Assembly (NCBI RefSeq): GCF_010669125.1
Contig: NZ_CP048630.1
Coordinates: forward strand, 3,654,001-3,718,000
DNA length: 64,000 bases
DNA from: Ancylobacter pratisalsi
GTDB lineage: Bacteria > Pseudomonadota > Alphaproteobacteria > Rhizobiales > Xanthobacteraceae
Reading direction: 5' to 3'
The notes below the pieces were generated by a model. That model was not told the DNA's origin. It made no database searches and saw nothing but the letters and a program-made list of their open reading frames with translations. Shown piece after piece: positions 10,161-22,286 of this stretch (the first letter of the stretch is position 1; the number at the start of each line of letters is the position of its first letter). The position numbers and the translations under genes are program-made.

Positions 10161-10736
10161 TCACTCCAGATTGGTATGGTTGGCCCGCATCCGGGCGGGC
10201 GGCACGTCCAGCCGGTCGCGAAGGCTGAGTATCAGGATCTCGAACAGCACGTAGAGCGCGCCCTCATAGAGCGAGCCCATCGGCAGAACCGAGGCGGCGG
10301 CCGTCCCCTGGTCGCTCGCCATGGTCTGGGCCGGCACGGTGAGCACGAGGTCGGCCTGCGCGGCGGCGGCTCCCTTGGGCTCGGCGGTCACCACCAGGGT
10401 GCGGGCGCCGCTGGCACGGGCCACGCCCAGCAGCGCGGAAACGGTGGAGAAGTCGCCGGGTCCGGCGGAGACGACCAGCAGGTCGCCAGGGCCGACCGGC
10501 GGGGTCGTCATGTCGCCCACCACCGCGGCCTTCAGGCCGAGATGGAACAGGCGCATGGCGAGGCCCTTGATCTGCAGTCCCTCGCGCCCGACGCCATAGA
10601 GCGCGATGCGCCCGGCGGCGGCGATCTCGGCGACGGCGGCGTCGAACTCATCGCCGCGCACCTTGTCGAGGCAGACACGGATTTCGTCCAGCGCCTTGCC
10701 GTGGAGAGGGGTCATGTTTTGCATCCCGGCAGTCAT
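10161..10736 (-). CDS. SIS-domain protein (6-phospho-3-hexuloisomerase-like)
   Basis: The 191-residue protein matches the single-domain SIS fold: GRIALYGVGREGLQIKGLAM near residues 43-62 and GDLLVVSAGPGDFSTVSALL further on, segments that bind phosphorylated sugars in this family. Its length and layout resemble 6-phospho-3-hexuloisomerase. No hexulose-phosphate synthase gene is nearby, so an aldose-ketose phosphate isomerase role inside the polyol pathway, or a regulatory role, is as likely. It lies between the substrate-binding protein and permease genes, just after a terminator-like hairpin. Confidence 0.75.
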   Translation of the reverse strand: MTAGMQNMTPLHGKALDEIRVCLDKVRGDEFDAAVAEIAAAGRIALYGVGREGLQIKGLAMRLFHLGLKAAVVGDMTTPPVGPGDLLVVSAGPGDFSTVSALLGVARASGARTLVVTAEPKGAAAAQADLVLTVPAQTMASDQGTAAASVLPMGSLYEGALYVLFEILILSLRDRLDVPPARMRANHTNLE

Positions 10737-10759
10737 CAGGCAAAGCCGTGGTCAGGAAG

Positions 10760-10802
10760 AAAAACGGGCGGATGCCGGATCGCGGGTTCCGTCATCCGCC
10801 CG
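10760..10802 (-). terminator. Intrinsic terminator-like hairpin after the substrate-binding protein gene
   Basis: Arms CGGGCGGATG (10765-10774) and CATCCGCCCG (10793-10802) form a perfect 10-bp stem with an 18-base loop. Read on the minus strand, the stem is followed by TTTTT. It lies 49 bases after the stop of the substrate-binding protein gene and before the SIS gene. It probably stops part of the transcripts, so that the binding protein is made in excess over the permeases, as in other ABC operons. Confidence 0.65.
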
Positions 10803-10850
10803 GAGAGACCGGCGGCACCGAGTAAGACCAGGGGCGCCGCCGGCTTCAAC

Positions 10851-12200
10851 TCACTGGAGAAGCTTCTTCTTCCCGTCGTAATAGCCTTCCTTGCCGAGGA
10901 TCTCTTCCATGCGGGTGCCGATTTCCTTGGCGCCACCTTCGACGGTGACTTCACCCAGCATCATCTTGGAACCCCATTCGGCGACGACCTCGGAGATCGC
11001 GGGCCAGGCCGGGAAGCGGGGACGATACTCCGGCACGCCGGCCTGCCACGAGGCGACCATCGGCTCGACGAACTTGTACTTCGCCTTGATTTCCGGGTCG
11101 TTGTAGACGGCCATGCGGCCCGAGACGCCACCGGCCTCGACATAGTCCTTGGCGATGTCCTCGGAGGTCGCCCACTGGATGAACAGCCAGGTGGCCTTCT
11201 GCTGCTCCGGGCTCGCCTGAGCGGCGACGGCCAGCGAGAAGCCGCCCAGGGCGGGCAGGCGGCCGGCGGGGCCGGCGGGCTCGGGCGCCACGGCGAGGCA
11301 GTCGCCGAGCTTGGAGGTCGCGGGGTCGGCAAGCGTGGAGTAGAAGGCCGACCACTCGGTGATCATCGCCACCTGGCCCTGGGCCAGCGCGTTGACCGCC
11401 TCGGCGTGATCGAAGCTGACATCACCCGGAGGCATGTACTTCATCAGGTCCTGGCGGAACTGGAGGCCGGCCTGGCTTTCCTTGCTCAGCAGGTTGGACT
11501 TGAACTCGGCGTTCAGCAGCGAGCCGCCGAAGGGCCACAGGAAGCGCATGAAGCTGTCGGCCGACTGGGTCTCGCCGCGGCGCGACTGCAGGGCATAGGC
11601 ATACTGGTTCTTCGAAGCGTCGGTCAGCTGGGGACCGTACACGTTCATCAGCTCGTCCCAGGTCGCCGGCGGCTTGTCGAAGCCCGCTTCCTTGAGCTTG
11701 CAGGAATTGTAGAACAGCAGGCCGGAATAGTTGTCGAAGGGCAGGCCGTAGACTTGGCCGCCCCAGGAACCGAACGCTTCCAGCAGCAGCGGGAAGAAGC
11801 CGTCGAGCTTGAGGTTCGGGTCGGTGATCGCCTTGTCCTTCGCGAGGTCGTCGACCGGCACCAGCCAGCCGTTCTCCGCGAACTCGCCGATCCACACCAG
11901 GTCGACCAGCGCCATGGTGTAGTCACCCTGCGAGGTGAAGTTCAGCACTTCCTTTTCGCGGGCGTTCTCGTAGGGAACGATCTCGTAGTTCACCTTGATG
12001 CCGGTCCTCTTCTCAAACTCGGGAATGAGCTTGATGATCGCGCGGTAGCCCGGACGATCGAGAAAGATGCCGCTGATCTCGGTGCCCTTCAGCGGCTTGG
12101 CGGCGTCTTCGAGCCAGTCGGCCATCGCCGCGACCGGCATGGTTGCGGTCGCGGCCGCAACGGCGGCGACGCTGGCGCAGATTCTCAATGCACGCTTCAT
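10851..12200 (-). CDS. Extracellular solute-binding protein, family 1 (sugar/polyol ABC importer)
   Basis: This 449-residue precursor starts at ATG 12200, preceded by GGAGG with ideal spacing. Residues 1-27 ([20 protein letters not shown], then AMA) form a Sec signal peptide. The mature part has the periplasmic-binding-protein family 1 pattern, for example [21 protein letters not shown] early and [14 protein letters not shown] in the middle. It should capture the substrate in the periplasm and deliver it to the two permeases. It is the first gene of the minus-strand polyol operon, with its promoter expected in 12201-12510. Confidence 0.9.
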   Translation of the reverse strand: MKRALRICASVAAVAAATATMPVAAMADWLEDAAKPLKGTEISGIFLDRPGYRAIIKLIPEFEKRTGIKVNYEIVPYENAREKEVLNFTSQGDYTMALVDLVWIGEFAENGWLVPVDDLAKDKAITDPNLKLDGFFPLLLEAFGSWGGQVYGLPFDNYSGLLFYNSCKLKEAGFDKPPATWDELMNVYGPQLTDASKNQYAYALQSRRGETQSADSFMRFLWPFGGSLLNAEFKSNLLSKESQAGLQFRQDLMKYMPPGDVSFDHAEAVNALAQGQVAMITEWSAFYSTLADPATSKLGDCLAVAPEPAGPAGRLPALGGFSLAVAAQASPEQQKATWLFIQWATSEDIAKDYVEAGGVSGRMAVYNDPEIKAKYKFVEPMVASWQAGVPEYRPRFPAWPAISEVVAEWGSKMMLGEVTVEGGAKEIGTRMEEILGKEGYYDGKKKLLQ

Positions 12201-12510
12201 TTTTTCCTCCTGAGATGGCTCAGCGCCACGGTTTGGGCGAGGCCGACATCCGGGCGGTTGAACCGCCTCTCGCATTCTTGGCCGACGGCCACGGAAGGGA
12301 CTTTTCTTCCCACTCCCTCCGCAGCGTCGACAACACGTTCCAAGACCACCTCAACACCGGGGCTTCCGGAGAAGCCTGTCCCGCGATGTCTCGGCGGCCT
12401 CGCCGCTTGGTGCTGAAATCGATACATTTGTAATCTCAAATATGCAATAGCATCACGAAACAGGTAACGTGGCCGATGAGCCGCAATTAAAAAACGGGAG
12501 GCGCGTGAGG
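12201..12510. promoter_or_regulatory. Divergent control region of the polyol operon
   Basis: These 310 bases separate the divergent substrate-binding protein and IMPase-family genes. They hold no convincing gene. An AT-rich stretch at 12418-12460 stands out from the GC-rich surroundings and contains the inverted repeat ATTTG-6-CAAAT (12426-12441). That is a plausible operator for the SorC-type regulator or part of a promoter. No clear -35/-10 pair could be assigned with confidence. Confidence 0.4.
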
Positions 12511-13314
12511 ATGGCATCGGAACAGAACGGTGAAGCCGACCCGCTCCATGACCGCGTGGCCGTTGCCGAAGGACTGGCGCGGGCGGCGGGCGCGAAGGCG
12601 CGCGACTTCTTCCTCAACCGCGGCGTGCTGCATCCTGAGCTGAAATCGGCGTCGCAGGACCTTGTCAGCGAGGCGGATCGTTCGATCGAGGCGTGGCTAC
12701 GTCTTTCAATTCACGAGCATTTTCCCACCGACGGCATTGTCGGCGAAGAAGAGGCCGCCACCGAGGGAACATCGGGTTTCGTCTGGGTCATCGATCCCAT
12801 CGACGGCACCATGCCGTTCCTGGTCGGCCAGCCGAACTGGACCGTCTCCATCGGCATTGCCCGCGATCGCCAGCCCGTCGCCGGTGTCATCTTCGCGCCG
12901 ATGATGGACGAGCTGTATTTGGCTGTGGAAGGCGGCGGGGCGTGGCTGAACGGCGTTCGCCTCACCATGAACCAGGAGTGGACCGTCGCGTCGACGACCA
13001 CGGGCTTCGGCGCCACGCAGAAGGCCGATCCCAAGGACGTCGGCGCCTTCGTCGAAGCGCTCTATCGCGAGGGCGGGGTGGTGTTTCGGGTCGGCTCCGG
13101 CGCGCTCATGCTGGCCTATGTGGCGGCCAACCGGCTCGCGGGCTATTACGATCCGACGCTGTTCTGCTGGGATTGCTGGGCCGGCATCGCGCTCGTGCGC
13201 GAGGCGGGCGGGGTGGTGACGTTTGACGGCGAACTGGACCGGCCCGGTCCGATGTGGGCCGGAAATGCCCGCGTTCACGACGATCTGGTCCGCCTCAGCC
13301 GTCGGCCGACCTGA
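12511..13314 (+). CDS. Inositol monophosphatase-family protein
   Basis: The 267-residue protein carries the metal-binding signatures of the IMPase superfamily: VGEEEA (about residues 77-82), IDPIDGTMPF (94-103) and WDCWAGIAL near the C-terminus. These bind the Mg2+ ions that hydrolyse sugar or inositol phosphates. The ATG at 12511 has GGGAGG 9 bases upstream; a GTG at 12469 is an alternative. It diverges from the polyol operon, so it may dephosphorylate a pathway intermediate or simply be a neighbour. The substrate is not determined. Confidence 0.85.
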   Translation: MASEQNGEADPLHDRVAVAEGLARAAGAKARDFFLNRGVLHPELKSASQDLVSEADRSIEAWLRLSIHEHFPTDGIVGEEEAATEGTSGFVWVIDPIDGTMPFLVGQPNWTVSIGIARDRQPVAGVIFAPMMDELYLAVEGGGAWLNGVRLTMNQEWTVASTTTGFGATQKADPKDVGAFVEALYREGGVVFRVGSGALMLAYVAANRLAGYYDPTLFCWDCWAGIALVREAGGVVTFDGELDRPGPMWAGNARVHDDLVRLSRRPT

Positions 13315-13339
13315 GTAGCAAACGCGCGCCCGCTCCTCG

Positions 13340-14626
13340 TCACGGGGGCGAATTGACCATGGCGCGCAGCATCTCCTTGTCGGCGTCCATCGTCATCTCC
13401 GTCTCCGCCCTTTCAAGCGCGAGGCGGGACTGGTGGCGCGCCGCCTCCCGGAACGCGGTATCGCCGACCTGGCTCAGCGCGCGCAGCGCCTTCTGCAGCC
13501 GCATCTGCACCTCGATCTGGCGGGCGCCGTCGCGGGCGACCAGCCGGAACGCGTCATCGAAGAGATCGGCGGTGTCCAGCGCCGGCACATGGACGCGTGG
13601 ATACCTGACCTCGATCTCCTCCGCCTTGGTCTCTCCCTCGGCCCAGAGGATGAGCAGCCGGGCACAGCGGCCGATCACGTCGATCGCGGTTCCCGGATCG
13701 TTGACCGCGGGTGACAGCGCCCGCATCGCGATCTCGCTGAGGACCGCGAGGCCGAATCGCGGGTCCTGGTCGAAGCTGCGTTCGTGTCCGATCGAAACCG
13801 CACGGCGTACCCTGTCGAGCGCGGCCTCGAATGCGTCCTCATCGTCCTCATCACCCTCACTGGCCTTCCGATCGACCACATGCGCCAGCGGTGTGTCGGG
13901 GTAGACGAAGGCGCCCGGAACGACCGCCAGGAAGATGTCGGAGTCCAGCATTTCGGCGCAGTCGGCGATCTCCGCCACGTCGATATGCTCGACATATCCG
14001 GTCGCCTCCGCGCGCACCGCCGGAGAGGTCTCCGGAAGGGCGATCTTCGAGCGCAGGGGCACACCGCCAAGGCAGGGATGGGTGAGGCGCGAGTTGATCG
14101 CGGAGAGAGTGACGGCCTCAACCCGCTCGGTGGTTTCGCCGACCCGGCCAAGTCTGGTGAGGTGGTCGATCCACCCCATCAGCGTTCCCACCACAAGCAT
14201 GATGACGGCGATGGTGACGATGAACAGCACCACGCGTCCCTGCGGCCCATAGGCTCCCGCCTTCAGCACGATGATGCCTACGATGCTGAAAATAAAGGAT
14301 CCGATGAAGGTGGAGAGAACGTTCTGCGTGGTGCGGTCCTGCATCAGCAGCTTGGTGGCGCGCGGCGTCACATTGCTGGTCGCCGCCCCGAATGCCGAGG
14401 TCATGACGCTGATCGAGAAGGTGGTCACGGCGAGCATGCTGGAGGCGATGATGGAGAGAATGCTGTCGACCGCGTCGGCACCCATGTCGAACGCCAGCGG
14501 CTCGGGAAAGAACCGTTCCGCCAGCGTCGCGAGGACCGCCGCGCCCACGCCCAACGCGCCGATCAGCGTGGCCCGCAGCCAAAGGCGCCGGGCCAACTGG
14601 CGGAAAATCCATTGCCATCTCGACAT
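13340..14626 (-). CDS. DUF2254 family membrane protein
   Basis: The 428-residue protein has four hydrophobic segments in its first 150 residues (for example LIGALGVGAAVLATL and FIVTIAVIMLVVGTLMGWID) and a soluble C-terminal half. The conserved stretch STFSISVMTSAFGAATSNVTPR-like (here about residues 68-90) is typical of DUF2254. The family has no established function. It converges with the IMPase gene and diverges from the VOC gene, and shows no operon partner. Confidence 0.75.
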   Translation of the reverse strand: MSRWQWIFRQLARRLWLRATLIGALGVGAAVLATLAERFFPEPLAFDMGADAVDSILSIIASSMLAVTTFSISVMTSAFGAATSNVTPRATKLLMQDRTTQNVLSTFIGSFIFSIVGIIVLKAGAYGPQGRVVLFIVTIAVIMLVVGTLMGWIDHLTRLGRVGETTERVEAVTLSAINSRLTHPCLGGVPLRSKIALPETSPAVRAEATGYVEHIDVAEIADCAEMLDSDIFLAVVPGAFVYPDTPLAHVVDRKASEGDEDDEDAFEAALDRVRRAVSIGHERSFDQDPRFGLAVLSEIAMRALSPAVNDPGTAIDVIGRCARLLILWAEGETKAEEIEVRYPRVHVPALDTADLFDDAFRLVARDGARQIEVQMRLQKALRALSQVGDTAFREAARHQSRLALERAETEMTMDADKEMLRAMVNSPP

Positions 14627-14717
14627 TGCGGCTCGCCCACCCCTCGCTCTGTACCGGGACTACGCCCCGCAGGCTGCGGGGTTCCAAACCAGAGCCCGGC
14701 CACGCTATTCTGCCGCC

Positions 14718-15107
14718 ATGCGCGGCGTCCACCATATCGCGATCATCTGCTCCGACTATGATCGCTCCCGGCATTTTTACGTGGAGGTGCTTGGCCTTGG
14801 CGTCCTCCATGAGGCGTATCGAGCCGAGCGGCAATCGTGGAAGTGCGACCTCGACGCGGGAAACGCACGCATCGAACTGTTTTCCTTTCCCACCCCACCA
14901 CCGCGCCCCAGTCGGCCGGAAGCCTGCGGATTGCGCCATCTCGCCTTCGCGACCGAGGACATCGAGGCCGACATCGGGCGTCTCACGAGCCTGGGGATCG
15001 CCGTCGACGAGCTTCGAACCGATCCCTTCACGGGACGGCGTTTCACCTTCTTCGCCGACCCTGACGGGCTGCCGCTGGAACTCTATGAGCACAGCGAGGG
15101 TGCGTGA
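14718..15107 (+). CDS. VOC-family protein (YaeR/GloA2-like)
   Basis: This 129-residue protein shows the vicinal oxygen chelate fold: VHHIAIICSDYDRSRHFYVE at the start, GLRHLAFATEDIE at the second module, and FFADPDGLPLELYEH at the end. Metal ligands expected in the fold are present as His5/6, a Glu in IELFSF, His in LRHLAF and Glu in LELYE. YaeR-type proteins resemble glyoxalase I, but their substrate is not settled. ATG at 14718 was chosen because homologues begin at this point; the open frame continues upstream without a conserved sequence. Confidence 0.8.
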   Translation: MRGVHHIAIICSDYDRSRHFYVEVLGLGVLHEAYRAERQSWKCDLDAGNARIELFSFPTPPPRPSRPEACGLRHLAFATEDIEADIGRLTSLGIAVDELRTDPFTGRRFTFFADPDGLPLELYEHSEGA

Positions 15108-15296
15108 GGCGGCCAGGGCCGGGCTACTATTGCCGCGAAGATCTCGCCGCGAGGCCGGCGCTCCACGCTTGGCAGGCATGAAGTCAATTGCGCCCTAGCC
15201 CCCGAATGTTACATTTCACGCGAGATGTTGGAATATTCGGCCGAGACGGCGCTTCGCGCGGTGATCGGCCAAGCGGCTTCGGCCGGGGAATTCATA

Positions 15297-16481
15297 ATGG
15301 TCGACGAGACCGAGACGTGGGCGGGCCAGCGGGCAACAGGCAGGTTGCCGCGCGACGAGAGATCGTCGAGCGATGCTGCGTTGGCGCGGGACGACAAATC
15401 GCCGGATCGGACCCGTCAGCGCCACTGGCATGGCCGGCGGCGTGATGGAGCGCGGGCCGACAATGGCGGCGGCGGTAGCCCGCGCAATAATGACCCGTGC
15501 TACGCGGCGCTGGATCTCGGCACGAATAACTGCCGCCTGCTCGTGGCTCGCCCGACGGCCAGCGGCTTTCGCGTGATTGATGCGTTCTCGCGAATCGTAC
15601 GGCTGGGCGAGGGACTGATCTGCTCCGGCAAGCTCGGCGACGCCGCGATGACGCGTGCCGTCGACGCGCTCGCCGTATGTGCTGCCAAGATCGGCGCGCG
15701 CAACATCGCGGACAGTCGTCTGATCGCCACGGAGGCCTGCCGTTCCGCAACGAACGGCGCCGACTTCATCAACCGCGTTGCCGAGCAGACCGGGCTGAAG
15801 CTCGAAATCGTCGACCGTGAGACGGAGGCACGGCTTGCAGCGGCCGGCTGTACGCCCTTGGTCGATCCCTATTCGGACGGTGCCGTGCTGTTCGACATCG
15901 GCGGCGGGTCGACCGAAGTGGTTTGGCTCGACCGTGTCGAGACAAGGGACGGTGGGCCGCCCGCCGCGATCATCCGTGCCTGGGTGTCGGTGCCGCTCGG
16001 GGTCGTTACCGTGGCCGAACGCCACGGCGGCGTGAAAGTCACGCGCGCCGATTTCGAGGCGATGGTCAACGAGTTCAGCCCGCATCTTGACGGTTTCGTC
16101 AAAGCCGTGGGGCCCCATGATTGCGGCAGGCTGCATCTTCTGGGTACGTCCGGCACCGTTACCACAATTGCGGGCGTTCATCTCGACCTGCCGCGTTACG
16201 ACCGCTCGCAGGTGGACGGCACATGGCTCGGTGCCGAACAGGTCCGCGTTGTGGTAGACCGGCTCCTCGACATGCCCTTCTCCGAGCGCGCGGCCAATCC
16301 CTGTATCGGTATTGAGCGCGCTGACCTCGTGCTTGCGGGATGTGCGATCCTCGAAGCGGTGCGCCGGGCGTTCCCGTGCGACCGCCTGCGCGTCGCCGAT
16401 CGCGGTCTGCGGGAGGGCATATTGGTAGAATTGATGCGTGCGGATGGCGTTTGGCGCCGCCACGCTGGAGTGACGACGTGA
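15297..16481 (+). CDS. ppx: Exopolyphosphatase/guanosine pentaphosphatase family protein
   Basis: The sequence has the ASKHA-fold motifs of Ppx/GppA phosphatases: [18 protein letters not shown], then [21 protein letters not shown], and [14 protein letters not shown]. It should hydrolyse polyphosphate or pppGpp. I start at ATG 15297; an in-frame ATG at 15225 would add 24 poorly conserved residues. The stop overlaps the GTG of rlmE (GTGA), and the ppx-rlmE pair is a common alphaproteobacterial arrangement. The N-terminal 60 residues before the catalytic domain look unstructured. Confidence 0.85.
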   Translation: MVDETETWAGQRATGRLPRDERSSSDAALARDDKSPDRTRQRHWHGRRRDGARADNGGGGSPRNNDPCYAALDLGTNNCRLLVARPTASGFRVIDAFSRIVRLGEGLICSGKLGDAAMTRAVDALAVCAAKIGARNIADSRLIATEACRSATNGADFINRVAEQTGLKLEIVDRETEARLAAAGCTPLVDPYSDGAVLFDIGGGSTEVVWLDRVETRDGGPPAAIIRAWVSVPLGVVTVAERHGGVKVTRADFEAMVNEFSPHLDGFVKAVGPHDCGRLHLLGTSGTVTTIAGVHLDLPRYDRSQVDGTWLGAEQVRVVVDRLLDMPFSERAANPCIGIERADLVLAGCAILEAVRRAFPCDRLRVADRGLREGILVELMRADGVWRRHAGVTT

Positions 16482-17206
16482 TCGACAAGCCGGAAGCCAG
16501 CAAGGGTGGTGAATCCCGCCCACTGAAGGTGCGCCTGAAGAAAGCGCGTTCGCTGAGTTCTTCTTCGCAAAAGTGGCTCCAGCGTCAGCTGAATGATCCT
16601 TATGTCGCTCGTGCGAAGCGCGAGGGGTGGCGCTCGCGCGCCGCCTTCAAGCTCATCGAGATCGACGACAAGATGAAGTTCCTGAAGCCGGGCGCGCGGG
16701 TGGTTGACCTCGGCGCCGCGCCGGGGGGCTGGAGCCAGGTCGCGGCCAAGCGCATCAAGGCGGAAGACGGCGGTGGCCATGTGGTCGCGATCGACCTGCT
16801 TGAGATCGACCCGGTCACGGGGGTCGACTTCGTCCAGATGGACTTCCTCGCGGATGACGCGCCGGATCGTCTGAAGGAAATGCTGGGTGGCGAAGCGGAT
16901 GTCGTGATGTCGGACATGGCGGCAAACACGACCGGCCACCGGGCCACGGACCATCTGCGTATCGTCGGTCTGGTCGAGCTCGCCATTGATTTCGCGGGGC
17001 AGGTTTTGGCGCCGGGCGGGGCTTTCGTCGCCAAGGTGTTCCAGGGGGGCACCGAGGGCTCGTTGCTGGCCGAACTGAAGCGCAATTTCGCGACGGTGAA
17101 ACATGTGAAGCCACAGGCCAGCCGAGCGGATTCGGCTGAGCTCTATGTGGTTGCCATGGGGTTTCGGGGCCGGTCTTCCGTCAGCGGTGACGACCTGGAC
17201 GCCTGA
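16478..17206 (+). CDS. rlmE: 23S rRNA 2'-O-methyltransferase RlmE (RrmJ/FtsJ)
   Basis: The 242-residue protein contains the FtsJ methyltransferase pattern: SAM-binding motif [15 protein letters not shown], then [14 protein letters not shown] and [12 protein letters not shown], which together supply the K-D-K-E catalytic residues with the lysine in WRSRAAFKL and the glutamate in AELYVVAM. It methylates U2552 (E. coli numbering) of 23S rRNA. It starts with a GTG at 16478 inside the ppx stop region. Its TGA lies in a 12-bp palindrome shared with the stop of the convergent MFS gene. Confidence 0.9.
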   Translation: MIDKPEASKGGESRPLKVRLKKARSLSSSSQKWLQRQLNDPYVARAKREGWRSRAAFKLIEIDDKMKFLKPGARVVDLGAAPGGWSQVAAKRIKAEDGGGHVVAIDLLEIDPVTGVDFVQMDFLADDAPDRLKEMLGGEADVVMSDMAANTTGHRATDHLRIVGLVELAIDFAGQVLAPGGAFVAKVFQGGTEGSLLAELKRNFATVKHVKPQASRADSAELYVVAMGFRGRSSVSGDDLDA

Positions 17207-18676
17207 TCAGGCGGCGCTGCCCATCTCTCCGGGCGGTTCCGCGGGCGCTGAAGGTTTCTCGCGGCGTCGGGCAAGTGCCGCGCCCGCATCCGCCGGCAGC
17301 CGCATGAAGAAGAACGCCGAGCACATCGCGATCAACCCGACAATGGCGAAAGCGACGCTGAAATCCTCGACTTGGATCGCGCCGTCGCCCCGCCAGCTGC
17401 GCATGCCATCGAGTACCAGGGCGCCCACCGCGACACCGGTCGAAATTGCCACCTGCTGCGCCACGCTGGCGAAGCTGGTCGCCCGGCTCATCGCCTCGTT
17501 CGAAATGTCGGCATAGGACAGCGCATTGGTGCTGGTGAATTGCAGCGAACGGAAGAACCCGCCCAGCAGCAGGACGCCGACCATCAGCGCATAGGGCATG
17601 CCGGGGCGGAACAGGGCAGAGGACGCGACGAAGGCTGCCGCGATGAAGCAGTTCACCACCAGTACCCGCCGGAAGCCGAACATGCGGATGATGGGCGCTG
17701 CGGTGAACTTCATCGTCATCGCGCCCAAGGCGGAGGCAAAGGTGATCATCCCCGAAGCGAAGGGCGTGAGCCCGAAGCCGAGCTGCAGCATCAGCGGCAG
17801 CAGGAAAGGTATCGCCCCGATACCGACACGGAACAGGGACGCACCGATGACGCCGGCGAAGAAGGTGGGGACCTTGAGCAGCGTCAAATCGAGAATGGGC
17901 CGCGGCGTGCCGCGCGCGTGGCGCACATAGAAGAACATCGCCACCGCGCCGACGGCGATCACCGACAGGGCGATCCACCACGCCACCGCGTGCTGGCCGA
18001 GCAGTGCGAAGCCGAAAATCAGGCCAGCAAGGCCGACTCCCGAGAGCGCCATGCCGTGAAAATCGAAGGCGCCGACGTCGTCTTCGCGAATATCGGGAAT
18101 GAAGCGCGTCGCCAGCGTGATGCCCAGCAGGCCGATCGGAATATTCAGGAAGAAGATCAGTCGCCAGTCGAAATAGGTGGTGATGAACCCGCCGATCGGC
18201 GGTCCGACAACGGGGCCGAGCAACGCCGGCACGGTGAGCCAGGCAAGGGCTGAAACGATACCTTCCTTCGGCACGGTGCGCAGAATCACCAGTCGCCCGA
18301 CCGGCACCATCATGGCCCCGCCCATGCCCTGGATGATTCTGAAGAGCACGAAATCGGGCAGTGAATGCGCGAGCCCACACAGTATGGAGCCCGCCGTGAA
18401 CACGATGATGGCGGCGCGGAATACGGTGCGCGAGCCGAACCTGTCGGCGAACCAGCCGCTGGCGGGGATGAATACCGCAAGACTCAGGAGATAGGAGGTC
18501 AGCGCCAGTTTCAGGGCGATCGGGTCCTCGTGCATGTCGGCGGCAATGGCCGGCAGCGAGGTGGCGATCACAGTCGAATCAAGCTGTTCCATGAACAGCG
18601 CGCAGGCGACGATGAGTGGAACGAGACGTTCAGGGCGCACGGCGAGGACCTGTTTCGATCGGACGCGACCGATCAC
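17207..18676 (-). CDS. MFS transporter, DHA2 (EmrB/QacA-like) drug exporter
   Basis: This is a 14-helix-type major facilitator. It begins with LVPLIVACALFMEQLDSTVI, where the LDxTVxNxALP-like motif C1 of DHA2 exporters appears as LDSTVIATSLPAI. It then has the motif A loop GWFADRFGSRTVFRAA and the helix-5 motif PALLGPVVGPPIGGF, diagnostic of drug/H+ antiporters. The start is uncertain: GTG at 18676 or GTG at 18640 are both possible, and the open frame continues upstream into antisense guaB without meaning. It converges with rlmE. Confidence 0.85.
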   Translation of the reverse strand: MIGRVRSKQVLAVRPERLVPLIVACALFMEQLDSTVIATSLPAIAADMHEDPIALKLALTSYLLSLAVFIPASGWFADRFGSRTVFRAAIIVFTAGSILCGLAHSLPDFVLFRIIQGMGGAMMVPVGRLVILRTVPKEGIVSALAWLTVPALLGPVVGPPIGGFITTYFDWRLIFFLNIPIGLLGITLATRFIPDIREDDVGAFDFHGMALSGVGLAGLIFGFALLGQHAVAWWIALSVIAVGAVAMFFYVRHARGTPRPILDLTLLKVPTFFAGVIGASLFRVGIGAIPFLLPLMLQLGFGLTPFASGMITFASALGAMTMKFTAAPIIRMFGFRRVLVVNCFIAAAFVASSALFRPGMPYALMVGVLLLGGFFRSLQFTSTNALSYADISNEAMSRATSFASVAQQVAISTGVAVGALVLDGMRSWRGDGAIQVEDFSVAFAIVGLIAMCSAFFFMRLPADAGAALARRREKPSAPAEPPGEMGSAA

Positions 18677-18805
18677 CGGGCTATTAACGCCGATGGCGCA
18701 TTCGGACGATGTCAAAATGCACACAAATCCGTCATCAGGTGGGGACGATGATCGCGTTGGGCGACGCGGATCGGCATTGCGTGCAACACAGAGCAAGACT
18801 TCTAG

Positions 18806-20431
<1,626 letters not shown>

Positions 20432-20478
20432 GGCCCCTCGGCGCTGTTCCGGTCCGCCCCTCGAAGAGAGCCCGTACC

Positions 20479-20910
20479 ATGTCGATTCCCGCTATATTGC
20501 TTCCGGTTTTCGTGCAGGTCGCGCTCGCCTTCGTTCTCCTGATCCATCTGGGCGCCGTGCGCGCCTCGGCAATTCGGGCCGGGGGGGTGGATGAGAAGCG
20601 CGTGGTTCTCGACGACACGGGGTGGCCGGTCAATGTGAGGCAGGTAAGCAATTGCCTGCGCAATCAGTTCGAATTCCCGGTGCTGTTTTATGCACTGGTG
20701 GCATTTGCGCTGATCACGCGGCAGGCGGACCTGCCCTTTGTGGTGCTGTCCTGGATCTTCGTGCTCAGCCGCCTCGTCCATGCGGCGGTGCACGTCACCA
20801 GCAATAATGTCCGGTTGCGTTTCCCCGCCTTTGCTCTCGGCGTGCTGGCGCTGCTCATCATGTGGATGCTGTTCGCCATCGGCATCCTGTTCTCGCCGGT
20901 CATGCCGTGA
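20479..20910 (+). CDS. MAPEG-family membrane protein
   Basis: The 143-residue protein has four hydrophobic segments and the MAPEG pattern, including RQVSNCLRNQFEFPVLFYAL, where Arg, Asn and Glu of the family's glutathione-binding loop are found. Bacterial members are poorly characterised. It sits between guaB and the rsmB-like gene on the same strand, 47 and 10 bases away, so it is probably co-transcribed with them. Confidence 0.8.
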   Translation: MSIPAILLPVFVQVALAFVLLIHLGAVRASAIRAGGVDEKRVVLDDTGWPVNVRQVSNCLRNQFEFPVLFYALVAFALITRQADLPFVVLSWIFVLSRLVHAAVHVTSNNVRLRFPAFALGVLALLIMWMLFAIGILFSPVMP

Positions 20911-20920
20911 AGGAAAAACT

Positions 20921-22234
20921 GTGACACCCACCGCCCGCATCTCCGCAGCCATCGAGGTTGTCGCCAGCATTCTTGCCGACCGCCGGCCTGCCGCGGAAGT
21001 GCTGACCGAATGGGGGCGGGGCCATCGCTTCGCGGGTTCGGGTGACCGCGCGGCACTGTCCTCGCTGGTCTATGACACGCTGCGCCGGCGGGCCTCGTCG
21101 GCCTGGCTGATGGCCGAGGAAACGCCGCGCGCGCTCGTGCTCGGCATGCTCAAGCTTGGCCGTGGGCTCGATGCCCAAGCCATTGGCCAGCTGTGCGACG
21201 GCAGTCGCTTCGCGCCGGCCCCGCTGTCCGATGCCGAAGCTGCCCGCCTTGGCAATGCCACGCTGGAGGATGCTCCCGCCCATGTGCGCGGCGACTATCC
21301 CGAATGGCTCGACGCCTCCCTCGCCGCCGTGTTCGGCGAAGGACGGGCGCAGGAGGGAGCTGCGCTGGCCGACCGCGCGCCTCTCGACCTCCGGGTGAAC
21401 ACGCTCAAGGCGGACGTTGCCAAGGCGATGCAGCAGCTTGATCACCTCGCGCCGATACACGGCGTATGGTCTCCCCTCGCGCTGCGGATCGCCCCGAATG
21501 CCGATGGCAAGGCGCCGCCGCTGACGTCGGAGCCGGCCTATCTGAAGGGCATGGTGGAAATTCAGGACGAAGGCTCGCAACTCGCCGCGATCCTCTCCGC
21601 CCCGGCGCGCGGCGCCCAGGTGCTTGACCTGTGCGCGGGAGGCGGCGGCAAGACCCTGGCTCTTGCCGCGCTGATGGACAATGCCGGTCAGCTTTATGCC
21701 TATGACGACGATCTACGTCGCCTCGCGCCGATCCACGAGCGGATCCAGCGCGCGGGGGCGCACAACGTCCAGGTCCGTTCGCCGAAGGGGAAGGGCAGGG
21801 CGGGCGTCGACGTGCTTGAGGATCTCACCGGCCGCATGGATCTCGTCCTCATCGACGCGCCCTGCACCGGCACCGGAACATGGCGGCGGAACCCCGACGC
21901 CAAGTGGCGGATGCGCCCCGGTGCGCTTGCCGAGCGGATGAAGGACCAGGCCGAGATTCTCGAAGCGGCGGAACGCTTCGTAAAGCCCGGCGGGCGGCTT
22001 GCCTACATCACCTGTTCGCTTCTTGACGAGGAGAATGTCGGGCAGGTGCGTGCGTTCCTCGACCGCCATGCCGATTTTCATGTCATCCCGCCGGTCGATG
22101 TTGTGCTCGCACTCGGCGAACGCGGCATTGCCCTTCGCGAGGCGGCGCTGGAGCGGCCCGAGGGCCTGCTGTTGACGCCGCTGCGCACCGGTACCGACGG
22201 CTTCTTCGTCAGCATCATGGTGCGCGACGCCTGA
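20921..22234 (+). CDS. RsmB-like rRNA cytosine-C5 methyltransferase
   Basis: The 437-residue protein has an N-terminal NusB-like RNA-binding part and a C-terminal SAM methyltransferase domain. Motif I is [16 protein letters not shown], motif IV is [17 protein letters not shown], and motif VI is [13 protein letters not shown]; the cysteines of IV and VI are the release and catalytic residues of RNA m5C methyltransferases. It starts with GTG at 20921 after AAGGA. The expected target is 16S rRNA C967 (E. coli numbering), but this is inferred from the family. Confidence 0.85.
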   Translation: MTPTARISAAIEVVASILADRRPAAEVLTEWGRGHRFAGSGDRAALSSLVYDTLRRRASSAWLMAEETPRALVLGMLKLGRGLDAQAIGQLCDGSRFAPAPLSDAEAARLGNATLEDAPAHVRGDYPEWLDASLAAVFGEGRAQEGAALADRAPLDLRVNTLKADVAKAMQQLDHLAPIHGVWSPLALRIAPNADGKAPPLTSEPAYLKGMVEIQDEGSQLAAILSAPARGAQVLDLCAGGGGKTLALAALMDNAGQLYAYDDDLRRLAPIHERIQRAGAHNVQVRSPKGKGRAGVDVLEDLTGRMDLVLIDAPCTGTGTWRRNPDAKWRMRPGALAERMKDQAEILEAAERFVKPGGRLAYITCSLLDEENVGQVRAFLDRHADFHVIPPVDVVLALGERGIALREAALERPEGLLLTPLRTGTDGFFVSIMVRDA

Positions 22235-22286
22235 GCCTTGTATGAACCCACACATCGCCCGATCTGCCCGCGAGATAGAGCCGAAC

